Source: Gaiellasilicea sp963802765
Lineage (GTDB): Bacteria; Actinomycetota; Thermoleophilia; Gaiellales; Gaiellaceae
Reading direction: 5' to 3'
Length of the DNA: 64,000 nucleotides
NCBI GenBank assembly: GCA_963802765.1
Contig: CAWDJZ010000003.1
Span: 186,001 to 250,000, forward strand
Shown: positions 57,410 to 64,000 of the stretch, one piece after another
How the letters are laid out: each line of letters starts with the position of its first letter
Numbering within the stretch: the stretch's first letter is position 1
Translations under genes and position numbers: made by a program
The notes under the pieces: generated by a model
Told to the model about the DNA's origin: nothing
What the model saw: the letters and a program-made list of their open reading frames with translations, nothing else
The model's database searches: none

Positions 57410-58191
57410 CGCAGTCCGGCTCGACGTCGCGTCGCGTGCCGAGCTCGCGGCAACGGTCGCATGCCGCTCACGTCCAGGCGAGCTCCTCGCCCTCGATCCT
57501 CGAGTCGTTCAACTACGCGCTCGAGGGGCTCATCCACGTGCTCCGGACGCAACGGAACCTGCGTATTCACTTCGCGGTCGCGGTGCTGGTGCTCCTCGCC
57601 GCCCTCTTTTCGGGCGTCGACAAGCTCGAGCTGATCGCGCTCCTCCTCGCGATCGCCTTCGTCCTGATCGCGGAGATGCTGAACAGCGCCGTCGAGGCGG
57701 CCGTGGACGTTGCGACCACCTCGTTCGACCCGATGGCGAAGCTCGCGAAGGACATCGCCGCCGGGGCGGTGCTGATCGCCTCGGCCGTCGCAGTCGCGGT
57801 CGGTTACCTCGTCTTCTCCGGCCAGGTGGCCGACCGGAGCTCGAGGCTGCTCGACCGGCTCACCAACGTGCCTGCCGAGCTGACCCTGGTCGCGCTCATG
57901 TTGACGACGATCGTCGTGATCGCGATCAAGGCATTCACGGGTCGTGGCACGCCGCTGCGCGGCGGCCTCCCCTCAGGCCACGCCGCGGTCGCGTTCGCGG
58001 GCTGGATGGCGGCGACGCTGATCCTCGACGACTCGAACCACCGCTTCCTGATCTCGTCGCTGACGTTCATCATGGCGTTGCTCGTGGCCCAGACCCGCGT
58101 CGAGTCCGGAGTGCACTCCTCCGTGGAGGTCGCCTACGGCGGCGTCCTCGGCGCGCTCGTCACCCTGGCCGTCTTCCAGGTGGCGCAGTGA
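57406..58191 (+). CDS. Diacylglycerol kinase - PAP2 phosphatase fusion membrane protein
   Basis: 261 aa. The N-terminal half is a DgkA-type prokaryotic lipid kinase: ESFNYALEGLIHVLRTQRNLRIHFAVAV, membrane helices, and IAEMLNSAVEAAVDVAT (the ExxN..E site). The C-terminal half is a PAP2-type phosphatase with RGTPLRGGLPSGHAAVAFAGWMAA and ARG-like SGVHSSVEVAYGGVLGA. In Gram-positives DgkA usually acts as undecaprenol kinase, and PAP2 proteins as undecaprenyl-diphosphate phosphatases, so a lipid-carrier recycling enzyme is plausible. GTG start overlaps ybeY. Confidence 0.88.
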   Translation: MTQSGSTSRRVPSSRQRSHAAHVQASSSPSILESFNYALEGLIHVLRTQRNLRIHFAVAVLVLLAALFSGVDKLELIALLLAIAFVLIAEMLNSAVEAAVDVATTSFDPMAKLAKDIAAGAVLIASAVAVAVGYLVFSGQVADRSSRLLDRLTNVPAELTLVALMLTTIVVIAIKAFTGRGTPLRGGLPSGHAAVAFAGWMAATLILDDSNHRFLISSLTFIMALLVAQTRVESGVHSSVEVAYGGVLGALVTLAVFQVAQ

Positions 58192-58259
58192 GCCGCTCAC
58201 GTCCTGGCCGCCTTTCGCTCCCGCCCGGCAGAGCCGGGCTCCGCGAAAGGCTCAGGAAC

Positions 58260-58631
58260 GTGAGCGAGGAGCTCGTCCTCCGTGCAGAGGCCGTCGCGGC
58301 GCGCGCCTACGCGCCCTATTCGAACTACCACGTCGGGGCGGTCGTGAGCACGACGGACGGCCACGAGTTCGAGGGCGTCAACGTCGAGAACGCGGCGTAC
58401 CCGCTCGGGGTCTGCGCCGAGAAGAGCGCGCTCGTGGCCGCAGTCGCCGCCGGCTACGGACCGGGTTCGATCGCAGCGATCGGGATCAACGCGTCGCCGT
58501 GCGGGGGCTGCAGGCAGTGGTTGCACGAGTTCCGGATCCCCGAGGTCAGCTTCCGCCGTGCCGACGGCTCGATCGCGACGTATGCGGCTGCCGAGCTCTT
58601 GCCGGACACCTGGGAACTCCCGGACCGGTGA
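58260..58631 (+). CDS. cdd: Cytidine deaminase
   Basis: 123 aa zinc hydrolase of pyrimidine salvage. AYAPYSNYHVGAVVSTTDGHEFEGVNVENAAYPLGVCAEKSALVAAVAAG contains the Cys-Ala-Glu (zinc ligand and proton shuttle), and SPCGGCRQWLHEF supplies two more cysteines. I chose the GTG at 58260; a GTG at 58188 that overlaps the preceding stop would add 24 residues without similarity to known enzymes. The stop overlaps the era GTG. ybeY-dgkA-cdd-era is a common gene order. Confidence 0.92.
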   Translation: MSEELVLRAEAVAARAYAPYSNYHVGAVVSTTDGHEFEGVNVENAAYPLGVCAEKSALVAAVAAGYGPGSIAAIGINASPCGGCRQWLHEFRIPEVSFRRADGSIATYAAAELLPDTWELPDR

Positions 58632-59488
58632 AGTCCGGCTTCGTCGCCGTCGCCGGCCGCCCCAACGTGGGCAAGTCGACGCTCGTGAACGCGCTCGTCG
58701 GCGAGAAGATCGCGATCACCTCGCGGGTGCCCAACACGACGCGCCGTCGGATCTACGGCGTCGCGAACGGGGAGGACTACCAGCTCGTGCTCGTCGACCT
58801 CCCGGGCTTCCAGCGCCCGATGGACAAGCTGACGGAGCGGCTGCAGAAGACGGTCGACACCTCGTTCGAGGACATCGACGTCGTCCTCTTCGTCCTCTCG
58901 GCGCGCGACCGGATCGGCGCGGGCGACCGCTTCATCGCGCGGCGCGTCTACGCGCTCGGCAAGCCCGTGATCGTCGCCGTGAACAAGGTCGACAACCTGA
59001 AGCCCGGCCACATCATCACGCAGATGAAGGCCGGCGCGCAGCTGGGCGACTTCCACGCCCTCCACCCGGTCAGCGCCAAGACGAAGGACGGGATCGACGA
59101 GCTGCGCGACGACCTCCTGCACCTGCTCCCCGAGGGACAGCCGTTCTTCGAGCGCGAGGCGGCGACCGACCAGACGAGCGCGGAGCGGATCACGGAACTG
59201 ATCCGCGAGAAGGCGCTCCAGCTCACGCGTGACGAGGTCCCACACTCGATCTCGGTCGAGCTCGACGAGCAGGACGAGAAGCTCGTGCGCGCGTTCGTGC
59301 TGGTCGAGACGGAATCGCAGAAGCAGATCCTCGTCGGCAAGAAGGGGGCGATGATCCGCGAGATCGGCAAGCGGGCACGGCCCGAGATCGAGGCGCTGCT
59401 CGGGCACAAGGTCTTCCTCGAGCTGGTCGTCAAGGTCCGCCCGAAATGGCGCCGCGACGACGCGGCGCTCGAGCGGCTCGGACTTTGA
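58628..59488 (+). CDS. era: GTPase Era
   Basis: 286 aa. G1 VAVAGRPNVGKSTLVNALVG, G2 region SRVPNTTRRRIYGV, G3 DLPGF, G4 NKVD, G5 SAKT, and a C-terminal KH domain ESQKQILVGKKGAMIREIGKRARPEIEALLGHKVFLELVVKVRPKWRRD. Binds 16S rRNA during 30S assembly. GTG at 58628. Together with phoH and ybeY it forms a ribosome-maturation cluster. Confidence 0.96.
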   Translation: MKSGFVAVAGRPNVGKSTLVNALVGEKIAITSRVPNTTRRRIYGVANGEDYQLVLVDLPGFQRPMDKLTERLQKTVDTSFEDIDVVLFVLSARDRIGAGDRFIARRVYALGKPVIVAVNKVDNLKPGHIITQMKAGAQLGDFHALHPVSAKTKDGIDELRDDLLHLLPEGQPFFEREAATDQTSAERITELIREKALQLTRDEVPHSISVELDEQDEKLVRAFVLVETESQKQILVGKKGAMIREIGKRARPEIEALLGHKVFLELVVKVRPKWRRDDAALERLGL

Positions 59489-59519
59489 CGAGGGTCCATA
59501 CTCCGTTGGAGAGCGACGA

Positions 59520-62500
59520 GTGACGACGAGCCCGGCGCAGACAAAGGCTGCACTGCTCGAGAGCGCGGTCGCGCGCGTCCGCGAGCGCCTCGAGGGCGAC
59601 GTGGCGGACGACGTCGAGCGCTTCGTGCGCGCGTACTACGCGAACGCGGCGCCCGACGATCTCGCCGGCCGCAGCGACATGGACGTCTACGGGGCCGCGT
59701 TCGCGCACTGGCGGCTCGCCCGCCTGCGCCGGCCGGGCGAGCTGAAGGTGCACGTCTACAACCCGAACGTCGAGGAGCATGGCTGGGAGTCGCCGCACAC
59801 GGTCGTCGAGACGGTCGTCGCCGACATGCCGTTCCTCGTCGACTCGGTGACGATGGAGGTGACGCGGCACGGAAGCGCGATGCACCTGGTCGCACGGCCG
59901 ATCATGCTGCTCCGCCGCGACGAGCAGGGGCGGTTGCTCGAGGTCGGCGCCGAGGACGGGCAGCCGGAGTCGCTCATCCACGTCGAGATCGACCGCATCA
60001 CCGACCCCGTGGCCCTCGAGCGGCTGCGCGCCGACCTCGCGCGCGTGCTGGGCGACGTCTCCGCCGCGGTCGAGGACTGGCAGGCCATGCGCGCCGAGGT
60101 GCACGAGGCGATCGCAGAGCTCGAGCAGTCGCCGCCCCCGATTCCCGAGGAGGAGCTCGCCGAGGCGAGGGCGCTGCTCCAGTGGATGCACGACGACCAC
60201 TTCACCTTCCTCGGCTACCGCGAGTACGAGATTCGCACCGAGGGCGGGGAGGACGTCCTCGCCTCGGTGGAGGGGACGGGGCTCGGCATCCTCCGCGTCA
60301 AGGGCGAGCAGCCCCACTCGCTCAGCTTCTCGCAGCTGACGCCGGAGGTTCGCAAGCTCGCGCGCGAGAAGACCCTGCTCAACCTCACCAAGGCGAACTC
60401 GCGGGCGACCGTGCACCGGCCGGCGTATCTCGACTACGTCGGGGTGAAGCGGTTCGACGAGAACGGCGAGGTGACCTCGGAACGCCGCTTCCTGGGCCTC
60501 TACACCCACACGGTCTACAGCGCGAGCCCCTGGGAGATCCCCGTGCTGCGGCGGAAGGTGCAGCACGTGCTCGAGCGCTCGGGCCTGCTGCCCGGGAGCC
60601 ACGACCACAAGGCGATGATCGAGATCCTCGAGACGTACCCGCGGGACGAGCTCTTCCAGATCACGGAGGACGAGCTCCTGGAGATCGCGCTCGGCATCCT
60701 CCACCTCGGCGAGCGTCGCCGCGTCCGGCTCTTCGTCCGCCGAGACGTGTTCGGCCGCTTCCTCTCCTGCCTCGTCTTCCTCCCGCGTGAGCGGTTCAAC
60801 ACCGAGAACCGGCGCAGGATCCAGGAGATCCTGCAGGACTCGTTCAGGGGCGAGAGCGCCGACTACACGACCCGCATCTCCGAGTCGGTGCTGGCACGGT
60901 TGCACTACGTCGTCTACACGGAGCCCGGCTCGGTGCCCGACTACGACGTCGCAGAGATCGAGGCCCGCCTCGCGGCGGCGACTCGAGCCTGGACGGACGA
61001 CCTCCGCGATGCCCTCGTCGACCACTTCGGCGACGAGCGCGCCGGCGAGCTGCACGAGCGCTACGGCGAGGCGTTTCCGGGCGCCTACCGCGACGACTTC
61101 ACCGCGCGCCAGGCCGTGCACGACATCGAACGGACCGAGCGGCTCACCTCCCCGGACGACCTCGGTCTCAGCCTGTACGCGCCGCTGGACTCGACCGTCG
61201 ACCAGCTCGCGTTCAAGGTCGTCCGCTCCGGCCGTCCGATCCTGCTCTCGGATGTGCTCCCGGTGCTCGAGAACATGGGCGTCCGGATCAGCGACGAGCG
61301 CCCGTACGAGGTGCGGCCGCTCGGGCGCGATCCCGTCTGGATCTACGACTTCGGGCTCCTGCACGACCTCGGCGCCGACCTGCAAGTCGACGAGCTGCGC
61401 GAGACCTTTCAGGACGCGTTCGCCCGCGTCTGGCGCGGCGAGGCTGAGAACGACGGCTTCAACCGCCTCGTCCTCGCTGCGCGGCTGACCGCGCGCGAGA
61501 TCACGATCCTGCGCGCGATCGCCAAGTACCTCCGCCAGACCGGGAGCACCTTCAGCCAGTCGTACATGGAGGACGCCCTCGCCGATCATCCGGACCTCGC
61601 GAGCGGCCTCGTCGAGCTCTTCACGCTTCGGCTCGACCCGGCGCGGCCCGACGACGCGGACGAGCAGGCGCGTGTCCTCCAGCGCAGGCTCGTCGGGATC
61701 GTCGACGGCGTCGCCAGCCTCGACGAGGACCGGATCCTGCGCGGCTTCCTGAAGGCCGTGGGGGCCGTCCTCCGGACGAACTACTTCCAGGCGGACGAGG
61801 AGGGGCGCGCGAAGCCGTACCTCTCGCTCAAGTTCGACCCGACGCGGATCCCGGACCTGCCCGATCCGCGGCCGATGTTCGAGGTCTTCGTCTACGGGAC
61901 GCAGGTCGAAGCGGTGCACTTGCGCGGCGGCAGGGTCGCGCGCGGCGGCATTCGCTGGTCGGACCGTCGGGAGGACTTCCGCACCGAGGTCCTCGGTCTG
62001 ATGAAAGCGCAGTCGATCAAGAACGCCGTCATCGTGCCCGTGGGGGCGAAGGGCGGCTTCGTCGTCAAGCGGCCCCCGGCCGGCGACGACCGGGACGCGT
62101 TGCGGGCGGAGGTGGTCGAGTGCTACCGCACCTTCATCCGCGGCCTCCTCGACATCACCGACACGATCGCGGCCGGCGAGATCGTGCCGCCGCGCGACGT
62201 CGTGCGACACGACGGGGACGACCCGTACCTCGTGGTGGCGGCCGACAAGGGCACGGCCACCTTCTCCGACATCGCGAACGCGATCTCGAGCGAGTACGGC
62301 TTCTGGCTCGGCGACGCCTTCGCCTCGGGCGGCTCGGCGGGCTACGACCACAAGGCGATGGGGATCACCGCCCGGGGAGCCTGGGAGTCGGTGCGGCGGC
62401 ACTTCCGCGAGCTCGGCGTCGATGTCGCGACGACCGACTTCACCGTGGTCGGGATCGGCGACATGTCCGGCGACGTGTTCGGGAACGGGATGCTGCTCTC

Positions 62501-64000
62501 GCGCCATATCAAGCTGGTCGCGGCGTTCGACCACCGGCATGTGTTTCTCGACCCCGACCCCGATCCGGAGCGGAGCTTCGCCGAGCGCGAGCGCCTCTTC
62601 CGTCTGCCGGGCTCGTCGTGGGCCGACTACGACGAGGCGCTGATCTCGAAGGGCGGCGGCGTCTTCCCGCGCACCGCGAAGTCGATCCCGCTCTCGCCCG
62701 AGGTGCGCCGGGCGCTCGGCGTCGATGCCGAGACGCTGACACCGGGCGAGCTGATCCAGGCGATCCTGCGCGCGCCGGTCGACCTGCTCTGGAACGGCGG
62801 CATCGGCACGTACGTGAAGGCGCGTGCCGAGCGGCATGCCGAGGTCGGCGACCGCGCGAACGACGCGGTTCGCGTCGACGCCGAGGATCTGCGCGCCAAG
62901 GTCGTCGGCGAGGGGGGCAACCTCGGGTTCACCCAGCGCGGCCGGGTCGCGTTCGCGCTCGGCGGCGGCAAGATCTTCATGGACGCGATCGACAACTCGG
63001 CCGGCGTCGACTGCTCCGACCACGAGGTCAACATCAAGATCTTGCTCGACGCGATCGTCGCCGACGGCGACCTGACGGGGAAGCAGCGGAACGGGCTTCT
63101 CGCCGAGATGACCGACGAGGTGGCGACGCTCGTCCTCCGCGACAACTACGACCAGGCCCAGGCGATCGCAAGCTCCACGGCGCAGGCCTCGTCGATGGCC
63201 GAGGTGCACCAGCGTTACATGCGCAGCCTCGAGCAGGCCGGCGTGCTCAACCGCGAGCGCGAGGCCCTGCCGAGCATCGAGGCCTTCGAAGAGCGGGCGG
63301 CGGCCGGCGGCGGCCTGGCGGCGCCCGAGTTCGCAGTGCTTCTCTCGTATACGAAGATTGCGCTCTCGCAGGCGCTGCTCGCCTCCGACCTGCCCGACGA
63401 CGCATACCTTGCGAGCGAGCTCGAGCTCTACTTCCCGACCCGCCTGCGCGAGCGCTTCCCCGAGCAGCTGCAGCGTCATTCACTGCGGCGCGAGATCATC
63501 GCGACGCGGATCTCGAACGACCTCGTCAACCGTGCCGGCACGACATTCGTCTTCCGGCTCGGGGACGAGACGGGCGCGTCACCCGACGAGATCGCCCGCG
63601 CGTACACGGCCGCGCGCGACGCCGCCGGGCTCCGCGAGCTCTGGGCCGAGATCGAGGCTCTCGACGGGAAGGTGCCGGCCGCGACGCAGACCGCGATGCT
63701 GCTCCGATCGCGCATCCTGCTCGAGCGGACGACCCGCTGGCTCCTCCGCCACAGGCGTCGCCCGCTCGACATCGCCGAGACCGTGGCCCGCTACGGGCAG
63801 GGCTTCGCGCAGCTCGCGGAGAGACTGCCCGAGCTGCTCGGGCCCTCTGCCCTCGAGGAGGCGAGGGGGCGCGCGAAGGCGCTCACCGACGTCGGCGTCC
63901 CGGCCGACCTCGCCGGTCGCATGTCGCGTCTGCTCTCGCTCGTGCCCGCTCCCGACATCGTCGAGATCGCGGCTTCGTCGGGGCTCGACGTCGCCTCTGT
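59520..64000 (+). CDS. Large NAD-specific glutamate dehydrogenase (GDH2/180-kDa type), 5' part
   Basis: The open frame runs from GTG 59520 (after GGAGAGCGACGA) to the end of the window, over 1490 residues, without any frameshift; the family is about 1600 aa, so only the last part is missing. The N-terminal regulatory ACT-like regions include DMPFLVDSVTMEVTRHGSA and WMHDDHFTFLGYREYEI. The catalytic domain has RVARGGIRWSDRREDFRTEVLGLMKAQSIKNAVIVPVGAKGGFV, DKGTATFSDIANAIS, FWLGDAFASGGSAGYDHKAMGIT, VVGIGDMSGDVFGNGMLLS and GEGGNLGFTQRGRVAFALGGGKI. Catabolic deamination of glutamate to 2-oxoglutarate. It fits an amino-acid-using organism. Confidence 0.95.
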   Translation, partial: MTTSPAQTKAALLESAVARVRERLEGDVADDVERFVRAYYANAAPDDLAGRSDMDVYGAAFAHWRLARLRRPGELKVHVYNPNVEEHGWESPHTVVETVVADMPFLVDSVTMEVTRHGSAMHLVARPIMLLRRDEQGRLLEVGAEDGQPESLIHVEIDRITDPVALERLRADLARVLGDVSAAVEDWQAMRAEVHEAIAELEQSPPPIPEEELAEARALLQWMHDDHFTFLGYREYEIRTEGGEDVLASVEGTGLGILRVKGEQPHSLSFSQLTPEVRKLAREKTLLNLTKANSRATVHRPAYLDYVGVKRFDENGEVTSERRFLGLYTHTVYSASPWEIPVLRRKVQHVLERSGLLPGSHDHKAMIEILETYPRDELFQITEDELLEIALGILHLGERRRVRLFVRRDVFGRFLSCLVFLPRERFNTENRRRIQEILQDSFRGESADYTTRISESVLARLHYVVYTEPGSVPDYDVAEIEARLAAATRAWTDDLRDALVDHFGDERAGELHERYGEAFPGAYRDDFTARQAVHDIERTERLTSPDDLGLSLYAPLDSTVDQLAFKVVRSGRPILLSDVLPVLENMGVRISDERPYEVRPLGRDPVWIYDFGLLHDLGADLQVDELRETFQDAFARVWRGEAENDGFNRLVLAARLTAREITILRAIAKYLRQTGSTFSQSYMEDALADHPDLASGLVELFTLRLDPARPDDADEQARVLQRRLVGIVDGVASLDEDRILRGFLKAVGAVLRTNYFQADEEGRAKPYLSLKFDPTRIPDLPDPRPMFEVFVYGTQVEAVHLRGGRVARGGIRWSDRREDFRTEVLGLMKAQSIKNAVIVPVGAKGGFVVKRPPAGDDRDALRAEVVECYRTFIRGLLDITDTIAAGEIVPPRDVVRHDGDDPYLVVAADKGTATFSDIANAISSEYGFWLGDAFASGGSAGYDHKAMGITARGAWESVRRHFRELGVDVATTDFTVVGIGDMSGDVFGNGMLLSRHIKLVAAFDHRHVFLDPDPDPERSFAERERLFRLPGSSWADYDEALISKGGGVFPRTAKSIPLSPEVRRALGVDAETLTPGELIQAILRAPVDLLWNGGIGTYVKARAERHAEVGDRANDAVRVDAEDLRAKVVGEGGNLGFTQRGRVAFALGGGKIFMDAIDNSAGVDCSDHEVNIKILLDAIVADGDLTGKQRNGLLAEMTDEVATLVLRDNYDQAQAIASSTAQASSMAEVHQRYMRSLEQAGVLNREREALPSIEAFEERAAAGGGLAAPEFAVLLSYTKIALSQALLASDLPDDAYLASELELYFPTRLRERFPEQLQRHSLRREIIATRISNDLVNRAGTTFVFRLGDETGASPDEIARAYTAARDAAGLRELWAEIEALDGKVPAATQTAMLLRSRILLERTTRWLLRHRRRPLDIAETVARYGQGFAQLAERLPELLGPSALEEARGRAKALTDVGVPADLAGRMSRLLSLVPAPDIVEIAASSGLDVAS

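Noticed and set aside
59430..63479. Very long minus-strand open frame (about 1349 codons) opposite the glutamate dehydrogenase
   Set aside because: Its composition is the low-complexity Arg/Asp/Val-rich mirror of high-GC coding DNA; the plus strand encodes a complete, well-conserved enzyme.

Overview
The window is very GC-rich and all readable genes use strongly G/C-ending codons with many GTG/TTG starts. The gene content (fused FbiC for coenzyme F420, an LLM-family F420 oxidoreductase, many acyl-CoA dehydrogenases, LppX-like lipoprotein, ComEA/ComEC, leaderless-type promoters) points to an actinobacterial lineage, most likely a Thermoleophilia/Gaiellales-type organism or a metagenome-derived genome of that kind. 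That placement is inference. I saw no tRNA, rRNA, CRISPR array, insertion sequence or phage gene. No gene-free stretch exceeds 300 bases; the longest are 30891-31117, 9701-9866 and 50356-50491.

Layout. 1-5880 (+): end of a YyaL/DUF255 protein, a branched-chain-amino-acid-type binding protein, acyl-CoA dehydrogenase, thiolase and a small kinase-like protein. 5863-9700 (-): tightly overlapping phosphatase, NadR-like protein, DUF6285-type protein, phosphotransferase and LLM oxidoreductase. 9867-17424 (-): a translationally coupled acyl-CoA catabolism cluster (SDRs, quinone reductase, enoyl-CoA hydratase, AMP ligase, cupin, SnoaL, two acyl-CoA dehydrogenases). 17434-20968 (-): a chimeric binding-protein/hydrolase fragment, GerMN-L,D-transpeptidase, FMN 2-hydroxyacid oxidase and methyltransferase. 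20975-23662: acyl-CoA dehydrogenase (+), then a selenoprotein and a fatty acid desaturase (-). 23727-28463 (+): complete LivGFHM-K transporter. 28532-30890 (+): FbiC. 31118-33625 (-): unknown protein, a second selenoprotein (DsbA/FrnE family) and LysA. 33749-43827 (+ except rpsT): leuS, comEA, comEC, holA, rpsT(-), murJ, lepA. 43824-44630 (-): SRPBCC-ArsR regulator with its operator. 44778-52911 (+): hemW, hrcA, dnaJ, prmA, mtaB, HIT, YqeY, methyltransferase, lipoprotein. 52908-56042 (-): an Hsp100/Clp-like ATPase carrying a release-factor-like C-terminus. 56075-64000 (+): phoH, ybeY, dgkA-pap2, cdd, era and the start of the large NAD-glutamate dehydrogenase.

Three things stand out. (1) Two unrelated thiol-redox genes have an in-frame TGA exactly at the catalytic cysteine position, each followed by a hairpin of bacterial SECIS type, so selenocysteine is very likely used. 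(2) The Hsp100-like ATPase ends in a region that looks like class I release factor RF2 with the GGQ hydrolase domain missing; next to phoH/ybeY/era this suggests a ribosome-linked unfoldase that I do not recognise as described. (3) Many essential genes (leuS worst, then comEC, murJ, lysA, lepA) are broken by single-base frameshifts while the neighbouring metabolic genes and the 4.5 kb dehydrogenase are clean. Sequencing or assembly error is the likeliest reason, but the distribution deserves a check. Coordinates of frameshifted genes span the whole reconstructed gene.
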